From Punctularia strigosozonata HHB-11173 SS5 (Eukaryota; Basidiomycota; Agaricomycetes; Corticiales; Punctulariaceae), in NCBI RefSeq assembly GCF_000264995.1, contig NW_006767451.1:93165-157164 (forward strand): 64,000 nucleotides of DNA, in the 5' to 3' direction. Below are positions 20,633 through 33,000 of this stretch, piece by piece; the first letter of the stretch is position 1; each line of letters begins with the position of its first letter. The notes beneath the pieces are model-generated. The model was not told the origin of the DNA. It did not search any database and saw only the letters and a list, made by a program, of their open reading frames with translations. The position numbers and the translations under genes were made by a program.

Positions 20633-23479
20633 CATTGAGAGCAGTACTCTCGCTGTATCCTGTTTGTGATTGCAAAGCATTGCCCATGGAACCAGGCCAG
20701 TCCGAACTCACTTCGAGGACGGAGCCCAACGTTGGCGAGCTGTCGCTGCCTCTCCATGATGGTGTTCTCGTGAATTGCATCAGGATACGAAGTGGGGTAC
20801 GCACTGCGAGCCACAATCGACAGCACCACGTTAGCTGCGAGTAAGGGAGCCCATCGCGGCCACGATCAGCTCCCTTCCTCAAAGCTACAGCGAGCCCAAG
20901 CGTCTGATCAGTTCCGGGTTGAGGGGTCAGAGAAGACTAGACGAGACTGACCAAGACGTAGATCCCCAGGCGGCCTTTTATACGGAACGCGTTAATTTTT
21001 GCATCGCACGTCCGGCGCAGTTGAGGGGAGCTCGATGACGATGTATAAGCGACGTCGACTAATTTGTCTGATCTTCGATCGTACGTCGTTGCGGTATCTG
21101 GGCGGCATGAATCAAGGCCGCCATTTGGCGGCGAATGCTGAGAGTGCGTGCGGTTAGACAATATGCCTCCCGGGTACATTGCGCAAAGGAGCAGCCTCGT
21201 TTCCTGAAACCGCATCTGGGAGACCGCGCCTCAATCGCAGCACCCGTACGTCCTGGAGCGCTCCAAAGTCAGGCGATGACCGCGCATCTTATCTTGCACG
21301 CGAAACTTCGACAGGTACGAAGCCATTGAGATCCTGCCGTAGGCTTTTCAGCGTCGCAAGTAGAGGAAGATCGATCGGGAACTGGCGGAACAGATCAGCG
21401 TCGGCGCTTGATATGCGCCGACCTCTGGAAAAGCTTCCCCATTCCCATCTCGCCTGTTGCGCTAAATTGGCGCGCCGATCATGGGTGCAACACGGTTCAG
21501 GCTCTATAGGGGTCCATTTTCTGCGAGAAAAGCAGGAAGATTAGCGTAGTCGATGGACCGCGGAAGTGAGGGAGCACACGAACACGAACTTGAAACGCGA
21601 TCCCTCCGCACGGCACAAGATGGAAAGCCAAAAGAAAATAAGAAGAAATGCACGATCAGTTTTCTGGTCAGATCTTCGGGTCCCCCGCGTTGCACCGCAT
21701 GGGCGCCGCGTTGGACCCCCATCGTAATCGCTGTAGCCGGTATGAAGTCCCCGAAAATCAGGTGTCCGTGGATTGTACTCAATGGCGAAGGACTCACGTC
21801 TCACCTATGCTGGCCCGCGATCCGAACGACGTCATCGCACATCTCCGTGCCTCCCGACCTCCAGGGCCGAAGTCACTCGCACCTATCAACCGCGATGTTA
21901 AGTCAGCATAGACTTTCCCTGTGAAGTTTTATGACTACCGGGGGAAAGAGAGACAAAGTTGGAACGAGCGGCCTTGCCTGTGTATCTGCCGGATCTACGC
22001 GCCGCGTTATCAACCAAGCCAACGAGAGAGAGGCGAGATCGTATCGGCCCAGAAGGCGAAGAGCGTGGGGGAGAAGAGCGAATAGGAAGCGCGGAAGATG
22101 TCGGTGCTTGGGAGTGACCGACGGTCTCTGGCGCGCGATGCGGGGTACTTGAGAAAGGGTGGCGCGTTTATCATAGATTAGATTGCCGAAGCGCGGTCTC
22201 AGCATGATCACAGGGCATAGCTGGCTGTTGATGGTACAAGATTCAAGGGTATATCCTCTGCGTGGTGTCGGACTCAGCAACTGAGTGCCCGGACGTCCGT
22301 AGAGGACGTACACCAGCATGGGACGACCGCATGGGCTTGCACATGCGACGGTTCCATATTGCGCCTCTGGAAAATACTGATGCTGTGGATGATATTGCTC
22401 AGCCATCAGATAGCAACGTCATGAGCACCCCCGCTGGTCGGCGTTGCCACTAAGCCTGCGGTCATATCGTGAGTGCGTCCGTACGTGTCTTAGGAGTGAT
22501 ATCTCTACCAGACTCTGCGCAATGCTGCTTTGCGATCATGCGAGAGTCTCGCCTAGGTTTCACCTGTTTTCTAGGGTTCCAGAAGGTCAGCAGCATCGAA
22601 ACGAATTTATTTACCGGTTTACTTGCTTTTTTGTTGCCTTCCTTTTTACGGCGATCGGCTCAATTAGGCTATGACCGAGACTGCATCGCTGAGTTTGATC
22701 CGGGCGCCCACTCGAGGGCCGGACCTGCCTTCAGAGCTCCACTCGAGTGAGAGGCTGCCTGACATGCCGAATGACTGCCCTGCGTGTTTGCCCTTGCGCC
22801 CCCGTCGCGGGTACAGACAGACACCGATCGGTCAAGTTCAAAGACGAGCAGGCGCCGACGACAGTGGTACCGAGGCCGACTGCAGTCCTCGCCAATGCCA
22901 GCATGGCCAGCATGGTGCATACGTATAACGACCGACTCCGACGCCGGCCGGATGTCCTGTTCCGACGCCTACCACGCATCCTTGAAGGTGTGATGGCGCT
23001 CGCCATGACCGCCCGACACTACCGTGGCAGATGGAACGCCGGAATCGCCGAGCAACACCCGGTGGAACCGGGCGGATTTGGTAGCAGTACCAGGCTGAGG
23101 GACGGCGAAAGCGAAGGACCGATGTTTGACCATGTTTGTACGCGTCGCTCCCACCTGCTCTGGGCGCGTCTTCCACGCGAGCTTCTTCCTCGAGCGGTAA
23201 CATCCAGGGATCAAGGTCGTTTCTCGCCGTACCTGGACATCAATCCCGGGGATCCGGGGGGCGCACACGACGTCGACTCCGGGCAGCGATTTCGCCATCA
23301 GTTTGCTGACATCCATAATGAATGCAACGGGCAGCAGAAGGTTTTTATACCCGCGTTCCGTCGGTGGAGCAGAGGACAAACTCGCGTTGTCCTCCTCCCG
23401 CTTTCCCCATTCCGTTTCGGGACGCGACCGGCGAGCGCTGAGAAGAAGGATCGCATACAGCCAGGAATAGAACGCAGCG
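20633..23479. other. Long intergenic region
   Basis: About 2.8 kb with no supported gene. Several GC-rich open frames run on both strands, the longest 254 codons from 22747, but their translations are Arg/Pro-rich with no family signal, and opposing frames are equally long. A TTTTTATA element near 23341 is a promoter candidate for the P450 starting at 23480. Confidence 0.45.
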
Positions 23480-26077
23480 ATGAAGACGCAAGCCCAGTTT
23501 CCGTCATATAGGATTCGGCTCTTGCACGACGTCTGGCGCATCCTCGTGCTCCCCACCATCTCCTGCTACGCATTCCTACGGCTCGCCGACGTTCCCCTGG
23601 GATGGCTTTCGCCCCTGTGCTACTCGTGCTTCCTCGTTGCGTGGGGATACGCCAAGGGCATCTACTATGACCGCATACATGCGTCTCGGGCCGCGGAGAT
23701 GAACGCGAGGATGGTACCAAGAGCGAAGGGGAGGCTCCCGGGGAACGTGGACGTGCTGTTCAAGATGATGAAGGCGTTTCGGACGAGTTACGTGCTGGAC
23801 GTGTATCGGGAGCTGTTCGAGGAGCACCAGAGTAGCGTGCTGAACTTGCGCATCCTGTGGAAGGACCAGGTACGTCTAGATGTGCAGGGTACTTTTATGC
23901 TGGTCAAGTTCCTGACGAGAGGGTCCCCTCCGTAGATCATCACGATGGACGAGGCGCACGCCAAGTTTGTTCTCTCGACTGGTTTCGAACACTTCTGGCG
24001 AGGACGTGCACAGAAAGAGCGCATGTATGCACCCGCTCACCCCCACTACGGCATCGAAAACTGCAGATATTGACGCATACATGCACACAGGGAAACCTTC
24101 CTCGGCCAAGGTATCTTCAACCGGGACGACGACATGTGGAAAATGGTAAGTCATACTATCACTGACGACAACGTACATCGGCGCTCATTGTGGATCACAG
24201 CACCGCAGTTTCACCCGTCCCTTCTTCGCCCGCGAACGTATATCCGATTTCGACACCTTCGAGAGGTACTTAACCTCCCTTCCAGCCCCTCCATCGCTAA
24301 CATCGATCTTTCCCCCCTTTTGTCTAGACACACCTCCCGCGCGCTCGCCATCCTCTCCACCCACAGCTTCTCCACCCACCCGATCGAAGTCCAAGACCTC
24401 TTTGCCCGCTTCTCGCTCGACGCCGCCTCCTCCTTCCTCTTCGGCGCCACGCTCGACACCCTCTCGCACCCCCTCCCCCTCCCGTCCTCCACTTCTTCCC
24501 CAACTACGGCCTCGGCAACCCCACTCCCAACCACCCAATCCGACGCGACCGCCTCTGCCTTCCGCACCTTCACCGCCGGCTTCGAATCCGCCCAACGCAT
24601 CGCCACGACCCGCGCCCGCCTGGGCCACTACTTCTGGCCGCTCGCCGAGCTGTTCGAAGACAAATCGCTCGCGGCGCAGCGGGACATCCGGCGCTGGCTC
24701 GATCCACTGGTGGAACGGGCGTTAGCAGAGCGGTGCGTTGTGGAAGGGGAGGAGAAGGCGGGAGAGGAGGAGGAGGAGAGGAAGACGTTTTTGCAGCATT
24801 TGGTGGACAGCACTGAAGGTGTGTTTCCATCTTTTCGAGCCCAATTTATGGCCCGCTGACGTCCCCGTTTCGATAGATAAGACGCTCATACGGGATCAGC
24901 TGTTGAACGTCCTTCTGGCCTCTCGCGATACCGTGCGTGTTCCTCGTCCAATATCCTCATCCACGATTTTCACATGCACATACATCCACCCTGTTTTCTC
25001 CGTATTCATTATTCTACCCGTATATGCGCAAACATCCTCTTCGCCCGCTGATACCTTTTCATTGCAATAAAACATCTGTGCTGATGACGATGATCGCTTG
25101 CAGACTGCGTGCCTTCTCACGTTCACCACTTACCTCCTCGCCCTCCACCCGGATGTGATGGTCCGGCTACGTACCGAAGTGCTCGATCGCTGCGGCTCCT
25201 CGCGCACCCCGACGTGGGACGACGTCCGCGCTATGAAGTACCGTGCGTCCCATCCTCTCTCTCCGTTCCTCCTGCCCCACTAAACCGCCATTGTCCGCAG
25301 TCCGCGCCGTCTTAAACGAGACGCTTCGGCTCTTCCCTCCTGTAAGGCTTCCTTGTTTGCGATGCGGCTCGTCGCTTTTCATGCCACTCACACTTTTACC
25401 AGGTTCCGCTCAACGTGCGCGAAAGCCGCGCCGCGCCGTGCACGCTCCCCCGCCCTGCCCATCCCTACACAGGCGACACCGGCGCGCCGTACTACATGCC
25501 GCCCGAGACGGTCATCATGTACTTCCCGCTGCTCATCCAGCGCGACCCCGTGCTCTGGGGTCCTGACGCGGACGCGTTTGACCCCGTACGTCTCCTCATT
25601 TACCTCCAAAAATTTCTGTTTTCTTCCGTCTCACGATGAGTGGGGGGTATGTAGGACCGTTGGATAGATCCCGCCCGGCTGGCAAAGTTCACCGGCAACC
25701 CGATGATGTTCACGCCCTTCAGCGCAGGCCCGCGCATCGTACGTCCCCCGCCTCTCTTGAAATACGGACCTTCATTAACGCCGCGTTACAGTGCCTCGGA
25801 CAGAACTACGCGCTGAACGAGGTCTCCTTCTTCCTCGTACGGCTCTTGCAACGCTTCGATGGCGTCTCGCTCGCGCCAGACGCTCAACCGGCCGAGTCGC
25901 GCCCGCCAGCCGAATGGAAGGCGCGCCCCGGGCGCCAGGCACACGAACGCGTCTGGCCCGCCGCGGCCATCACGCTGTTCGTGAAGGTAAAAAGCTCACG
26001 TCACCTCATCGTGAGCGGTGATTCTGATGTCGCGTTTCCAGGGCGGACTTTGGGTGCGCTTCCACCAAGCGCCGTAG
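23480..26077 (+). CDS. Cytochrome P450, CYP63-like, second gene
   Basis: Twelve exons join in phase to 607 residues: 23480-23869, 23936-24024, 24091-24145, 24201-24265, 24328-24818, 24877-24932, 25104-25242, 25301-25341, 25403-25585, 25655-25738, 25792-25986 and 26042-26077. An N-terminal membrane anchor is followed by HRSFTRPFF in the C-helix region, an I-helix LLASRDTTA, K-helix ETLRLFPPV and heme loop [17 protein letters not shown]. It ends GGLWVRFHQAP. It is clearly a relative of the P450 at 1429 (same C-terminal GGLW and shared exon edges around RDT and PPV) but lacks some of its introns and uses an ordinary GT donor where the other uses GC. The acidic stretch before VDSTEG is a variable family insert. 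Substrate unknown. The broken FAD monooxygenase downstream converges on it. Confidence 0.9.
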
Positions 26078-26498
26078 GCGGGTGGGGTGGGTATCGAAGG
26101 CATGGAATGGGCCAACGTGGTTGCTCCTGGCTGCGGTGGGAGCTTCGCGTTCAAGAAATCCTAAGAGGACTCTAAGGCGGAGGGGCATGGCCGATGGGGC
26201 AAAGAGGGGGGAAGTGGACTTCATTGGAGAACCGGATGAATCCGGCTTATTGTGGAAGGATGCCCAAGTGCATACTACGCTTTCGGTGCGCTCAGCCCCT
26301 CTGTAGCCCATGCGGGGTAGGACACCCCCAACGCTTGGGCGCACATGGCAAGTCGAACGCAGAATGCGTTCAATGTCCGGACCTACATTTGATACCCGTG
26401 CGGGGCGGTGATCGCGACGCATGCATGTGTGTATTTCTAGACGTTCGATACACGCGAGATGTTGTCACTGTCGTGATTATGAAGCAACTTGCCTTTGT
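26078..26498. other. Intergenic, convergent 3' ends
   Basis: The 421 bp between the P450 stop and the stop of the minus-strand monooxygenase remnant. No gene is seen. Confidence 0.45.
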
Positions 26499-28335
26499 TC
26501 ATATGCTCGAGAGGTCAGAGCCGCCACAGCCGTTTGCACGTCCTCCTCCACACTTGTCGTCCGTGCCCACCGCCAACCGCCAATCGCGCTCGATCATGCT
26601 GCAAATATCTTGCAGTGTCCGCGGGTCGTCGACGTCGCGCCCCACGGATGCGGGAGCCCGGAGCTCGCTGATCATGCCCTGCACATGCGAGAGACCGCTG
26701 CGACTCGCTGCGACGTCGGGCGTCGGGCCGAGTCATAGACGCGCAACACGTCCGGAAGCGCGGCGCCGGGGTGGGCGAGTAGGTGGGCGAGGAGGTACCC
26801 ATCCTTGATCGAATGTAAGTGGGCGATTGCAGGCCCGGGGCGGATTCCGCACCTCGACTCCCTGACCCGCTCCAGAGCCTTGGTGAGGGTTCATCGCGTG
26901 TGCCTGTGCGCAGTTTCACGGAGATGAACTCGTGTAAATGCCCTATGCCTGATCGGACTTACGGCGTCGCCAATAAGCAAGACTTTCCGGGACGATGTGT
27001 AAGAGGGCAGGTCGTTTACGGTATGTATAGCCCAGCGCGAAGGCCGCTCAATTGACTGCACGACGCCATTGTTCGGGTCAGCCGCCGCGAGAAGTCAGCG
27101 GATGCGCAGTACATGCCTGTATAAGCCCCTTTACTTCCTCGCCGAGGTTCGAGAATTTCTCGATAACATCTTGCTTCGCAACCTGGGTCACCCAGCTAGG
27201 TCCCCTCGAGCTCCGGCGGCGGTTACAAGCCGACCACATTGATCGCCCGTATCTCGCCGTGGGAGGTGCGGAGAGGATACGCCACCATGTGCTATCTAGA
27301 TTTTGTAAGTAGAATGAATGCAATACACGGTGGGGAGCATCCGAACCTTGTTTCTGCCGAAGTACTGGATACCCATAACGTTAGCGATGCTACTCGATAA
27401 CGAGGAACGGAAAGATGTACGCACGATGAGCGGGCCTTCCCTGGCGGGATGTTTGGGTAATTCCGACTCCATAACCGCCTTTGGAATGGGGCCTCTGTAT
27501 GCGCACCAGCCGCTCCATATCGGCTCGGCCAGTGCGGGATTCTACCTTTGGTCAATCATCACAGCGAGTCTCATCAAGCGGGGATGTACCCACCTTTGCA
27601 TACATGCAAGCCCTAACTGTAGACTTTACCCCATCGGCACCCACGAGGAGATCACATGTTGCACTGGTCTTGTCTTCGAAGTGGAGCAAGATGTGGCTGT
27701 AGGGCGGGCTGGTATTCTCGCTGGAAATGACCTCGTATCGAACAAGCCGCTTGCGGAGATGCACCTTGTACAGCTCCGGAAGATGGCTCAGGAGCGTGCC
27801 CTGGAAATCCGCGCGGTGAAAGGACTGAAGGCCGCCTTGGAGAGAGCACAATGAGCCACGGCTTCCAGCCCGCTCTAGCATCTCAGACGCACCGTTCGTG
27901 AACAACTCGTGGAACGTGAAGCTTTTCCCGCTGTCGGCACTCTTGCGGAACCGAAACGTTAATTCTGGACTTACTAATCATCAGAGAAGAGCCGTCATCT
28001 ACAGCAACTCTACGACTTACCAGCCTTATCCGTGGGAGGTCGAGCCTGCAGCCGCCGGAGCTCCGAACCAAGACCGATTGCCTCCATGATCAACCATGGG
28101 CGCCGCCACAGGGCGATCCCGGCTCCGACCTCTGTCAGCTCTTGTGTGGCGTCATAGACGTTCACCTCGCGTATTTGTGGATTATCGCCAAGCTCAATGC
28201 ACAGCTCAAGCCCGCCAATCCGGCGCCACTACGGATCCAACCTGTCTTGTCAGCCTTGGAAGCGATGTCACTCGTAGAGGCACAGACTCACACTATCGCG
28301 ATACGGATGCCGGGCTTGACCTGAGTCGACGACAT
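26499..28335 (-). pseudogene. Salicylate-hydroxylase-like FAD monooxygenase, disrupted
   Basis: On the minus strand, from ATG 28335-28333, the family landmarks appear in order. They are the FAD Rossmann motif VGAGLAGLS, then LTEVGAGIALWRRPWLIMEA, FHRADFQGTLLSHLP, DLLVGADGVKSTVRA, WAIHTVNDLPSYTS, and the second FAD motif VLLIGDA joined by an intron to AHAMNPHQGSGAGQG. Members hydroxylate phenolic acids using FAD and NAD(P)H. Most introns splice normally, but three places cannot be rescued by splicing. They are one missing base between SCA and ELGDNPQ (near 28188), a stop plus frame change after INVVGL (near 27220), and one missing base after VAAVSR (near 26680). The domain content is otherwise complete to the stop at 26499. 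Either the gene has recently decayed or the assembly carries indel errors. Confidence 0.72.
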
Positions 28336-28698
28336 GAGTGAAGCGATCGTATCGTCGAAACGGTCGTCGAGCCTGGGCAGTGTTCCGGCGCTTCCGAAAC
28401 TCCCGGTATGTCCGGCGTTCCGAGGTTCCGAGGCCCGGCTTCGAATCTATAAACTTCTTTGAATGCTGAGAAACAGTTTCTCCAAAATAGCGCGCATAAG
28501 CCCGGAGATTTTTGTTGCGTGCCAAGCAGCAAGCTTGTGCATCCCCCGGAAGATTGCGGCATCATGCAACTGCATCGACCTCAGAAGATATATCATGACT
28601 GAGCGGTAGCGCTGAGGGTCCTTTGCCATCATGCAAAAAACGGTTTGAAGTAACGTGTTTCCTAGGAATACAAGTTTGCGTATGGAAGATGGCATCGC
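28336..28698. other. Intergenic region
   Basis: 363 bp between the end of BUD32 and the start of the FAD monooxygenase. It probably holds the BUD32 3' UTR and the promoter of the disrupted gene. Nothing else is seen. Confidence 0.4.
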
Positions 28699-29771
28699 TC
28701 ATCCTACCATACTCCTCTTCCGCCCTCGCAACCGTACTTAATGAAACGAGATTAGTACATAGCCAGCCGTAGCAGGTCTATGACAATGACGTACCTTCGT
28801 CCAGTCGTCCCTTCACAATTTTCCAGGCCTTCGGGCCAACGCATGTTTCGTAGGCATTGAGCACTCCTTCAAACATCGACGATGAGTCCGGATGCGTGGA
28901 TGCGAAGGCGCGTTCGAGGACGTAAAGGTCAACAGCCTTATCTTCGACCAATGATGAGATGTACGATAGACCGAAGTCGATCAAGACCTATTGAAGCACT
29001 TAAGCATCATACTGAGAGCCGGAAGGCTGAGAACGTACGAAAGGGCAGGGATGCACCGATGATGGATGGCGAAGCATCATGTTCGAGGTAGTGAGGTCAC
29101 CGTGAATGATGTCTGCGACATGCATTTTCCCAATCTCTTCTCCGACCATGCGCATCAGGCTATCTGAACATATGGGCATGCTGCTTGAAAAGCCTTTTGC
29201 GAATGAGTCGGCTTTGACACTCACTGGTCGTCACGCCGTATTCCTGCAAAGCATCCGTATCCGTAGGTCCGGGACCAGCAGCATCGTTCGAGTCCCCTTC
29301 ACTCCCTTCCACCTCCTCGATCTCGTCTTCTGCGCCGCCGCCGAGTAGTTTGCGTACGCTCTGACCATCGATCCATTCGAGGCCGATCACACCTTCCGTC
29401 GCATCTACCATCCGGATGCCTGGAACGCTAACTCCAGCTCTAGCACCCCATCGGTGTCAGTATCAACTCTGCATTCCAAGAAGGTTACGTCACACCTCAA
29501 GCATTTCGCAATGGCACGCGCCTCGCCCGCGACCCGAGAACGCGTGAGAGATGAGTCAAGGGTTGGATGCCGATATTGCTTGTTGAACCTGTACTTCAAA
29601 AAGACGGGTTCTGACGGTTGCGGATGGAGTTGCACTTTGAAGACTTTCTACTATTGGGGTCGTGTGGATGAGAGCACGACGATATCAGACAAAGCGATGA
29701 CTTGCTGCTTCAGCTCCTTGAGCTATCGGTGATGCTGACTGCAAGAGAGTAGCAGTGGCGGAGAAGGTCAT
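28699..29771 (-). CDS. BUD32: EKC/KEOPS complex kinase BUD32
   Basis: A small atypical kinase/ATPase of the KEOPS complex, which helps make the tRNA t6A modification and affects telomeres and transcription. The start is ATG 29771 and exon 1 ends in IAQGAEA (29706). After a GC-AG intron (29705-29648) the glycine-loop segment continues [10 protein letters not shown], then [16 protein letters not shown], the Bud32 ATP-lysine region. Further exons give [19 protein letters not shown], the catalytic loop HGDLTTSN, the metal motif DFGLSY, and the basic C-terminus [12 protein letters not shown], stopping at 28699. Two alternatives exist for the splice after AKCL (donor GTGTGA or GTGACG). An acidic insert ([13 protein letters not shown]) lies between the lobes. 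It lies 240 bp downstream of RIF1 on the same strand. Confidence 0.92.
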
Positions 29772-30011
29772 AGTGGTTGAAGACAAGAACGACAGTCCTT
29801 AGTCTCCTATAAGCGCATATCCATGCTCGATTGTTCTCACGAGTTGCAAAACGTTGTATGTAACACAAGGAATACTAACGATAGCCAGGCGTGCGATGAC
29901 ATGTGAACTTCTGTATAGACATGAAAGCTAGAGGGTGCTTCATAACAATGGTGATGGGGCGAGTTGGAATGTGCGGTACATAGAATATACGTGTCACAGA
30001 TGCTTTGTTGA

Positions 30012-33000
30012 TCATACCGTGAAGACTAGAGATTGGATGGCTCGGCTGGAGCCTGCTGCATGGTGTTCTCGACGCCGAGCTGCTCGTTGCGCTGAAGGGC
30101 TCGAAGATAGATCTGAGTCGTCGCTCGACGGATCACAATCCATCTGAAGGCGCCGAATGGCAGGTGAGATGGGAGGAGGTAACATAGCCTGATCGTCGGA
30201 GCTATCGGATGATGGCGGGATGCTGTCGCTTTCGGAATAGAGCATGATCGAGTCGTCTGCGACAGATAAGCAAGCAACTCGAACGCGTGGAACATGGGCG
30301 AAGCTCACCACTTCCGAACAAGCACCCGGCATCCACGGCCGTGGCGTCGAGCGTCAACTCCTCAATGGTCTTCCTCCGTTTTCGTGGTGTCATGTCCAAG
30401 ACGTCATCAGCGGTGGCGATAGCGGAGTCGCTGAGACCATTCAACGTCTGGAGAGACCTGTGTCGTCGAAGGGCCACGGGAGCATTCTTCTTATGACGAC
30501 CAGCATCGCTGACGGTTCGCCTCCTTACTTCCTTCAAGGTCGGAAGCTCAACCGCGATCAACGAATAGCTCCGCTTCGTCGAGAGCCCTGTTCCTGCACT
30601 CGCTCTTTTGTGCGAGGGGGGTCCTACTCGGAATGGAACCTCCGCGGGTGGGGCCATCGTGCGCACCTTCTTTGACCCGAACACGTCCTCCTCGTCGTGC
30701 GCTCCTTCCTGCAATTCTCGCCGCTTTCCAAGAACTGCACCGGACTCGGACGTAAAGAGCGGCTTCATAGAGATGAGCGCAAGATTTTCCTTGTTTGCAA
30801 CGTCGGAGGGGCGACGACGCCTCGAGGGCGAGGGACTGGCAGGAGACCTGGGAGATAGTGACGTGGAGGGGCAGCTCGAAGGGACGGAAGAGCTTGAGCT
30901 CTTGCTCGGACGTGTCGGAGTGGAGAAGATGGTCGAACTCGCCCTCGGGGTCGACGGTGGGGTAGACGGACGAGAAATGGTAGGAATGGCGGGACGAAGT
31001 GGCGACGCAGGGCGATTGACGAGGGAGAAGGCCTCGTCCAGTTCGTCGTCGCTGTCGGGAAACAGCAGCTTCTCGACATCTTCCACCTCGGCCATGGTCT
31101 CTTCCTTCTCTGGAGATATTACAAGTTGAGGTTCTACAGGTTTCTCGGAAACCGCATGGCCAGCTTTGAGCGCGTCGAGGCAGCTTTGAATCCTCGCAGG
31201 CCATCCACTGGACGAAACCTCGAGCAGGCCAAAGCTCTCGCGCCAGAACTGTTGGAAGGACTGAGCCATTGCGGCCTGTTTTGATGCCCGTCCCAGGAAA
31301 GCGGACTCCAGCACCATGGAGTATGAGTCGAGGACGGTGACATCGGGAGACGATGTTTGGGCTGACACGCAGATGGTTTGGTAGAGAGGGAGGAGGTCGA
31401 ACACATATTCTTCCTCCTCGAGGGTCTCGTACTCGTCCTGGATCCACACCGCAAGACTCTCTTGCAACGCCTTTACCATCCGAGGCGCGATTGCAGGCGG
31501 GCATTTGTCGACCACCGCAACAATGCTCCGCACCAACCACAGAGCAAAAACCTTGCTCCGTGGTTCCGGTGGGTATGCAGCTCGAAGCGCGTCGTCGACG
31601 TACTCCATGAGGTTTAGCGGGATATTTGAGGCTTCATCGATGTCCAGCTGCGAAAGGAGCAAGTCTGCGATACGGATGCAGGCCATAGAAGTGGGCAAGT
31701 GGGTTGTCGATAAGGAACGGGAGACATGCTCGAGAACGTCGACGGTCTCAACCCCATAATCTGCCGCTCTGGCTATGGCATGACGCAGGAGTTGATCCCA
31801 GGCATCAATATCTGCCGACTGCATTTCCCAAGTCTCGGGAGATCTGATGATAGGTACGTTAGCGCTCGGCGGCGTGCCAGAGATGAGAGGACGTACGCAA
31901 ATGGGACGACAAGCAGCTCGACACTGTCGGTCCACGAGCGACTAGTCGCAACCCATTTCTCCACGAAACCACGCCAGACGGCATTCCGAACGCTTAGGTC
32001 ATCCCAACCACGCTTGGAGCAATGCTGCCAATAGCCGCGCAGGATGTCCACATCCATGATAACGATCAAGTCCGCACAGAGTACGCCGCAGTCGATCTCA
32101 GCATCAGGGAGGGAATCGGACCAGTAAGCGTCCAACCATTGCAGTAGCTTTTCTCCGGCGCCGACACAAGCATCGGCAGGCATAGCTCCGGCCAAGATGG
32201 CCCACATAGCGCTTGCTAGTTTCACCCTCATGGCATTCACCGAGAGAGGCGCGAGGTCAAGACCAGGAACCACGGGCTCCGTGGCGGGGCTCTGAGAGGA
32301 CGTCGACGGCAGTACCTTTCCGGCCTTCTTCGGAGGTGTAGTGTTAAATAGTTGCGTCTGAAGGACGTCTACAATCACGTCGACGCAGCGATGAGCGAGA
32401 GCCCTAGTCCCATAGTCATCGGAAGCCTCTGCAGAAGAATGATTAGTGACCATGGCGAACCGTGCTAATAATCGTGAATTTACCCTCCAAAAGACCAAGG
32501 TTAGCCCGGACGAGTCCGTCCCAGACAACGAGAACCTCAGCCTGCCGCGCTTGTTAACACAAGAGAGGGTTGACATAAGAAGAACGACGGACCGTTACCA
32601 CTTCTGGCAGCCCGGTGGTTGGATTAAACTCCACCTCGCCGGTGCCAGCAGCGATGGCGTCCCTCCACGAGTCTATGATCGAGTCGAACACGATGTGTCT
32701 GCTCAACTCGTCCTTGCGAAGTGGGCGGGCATCCTCAATCGAGGGGCACTCGTCCAACACATTTCGGACCACCGTGACCAGGCTGCGCCATTCGACGGTG
32801 AGCAGCCCGGGGCATGAGCTAAAGAGGGACGGTGGGAGGAGCTTGTGCACCGCCCAAGTCTTGTAACCCTCCTTGGGCACTGACGATTCGGCGTTATTAG
32901 CGACAGCGTATGGTGACACGAACTGGCCCAGGAGGTCGATGGCTTGACCGGTCGTCTGTCCGCCCTTGGACGCCATTGCGTTCACGACGTCTAGTGCCTT

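Noticed and set aside
22747-23511. 254-codon open frame upstream of the second P450
   Set aside because: There is no family similarity, the opposite strand is equally open, and the P450 start region overlaps its end.
30548-31540. Long open frames on both strands inside RIF1
   Set aside because: They are GC-driven shadows; only the RIF1 frame gives family similarity and consistent splicing.
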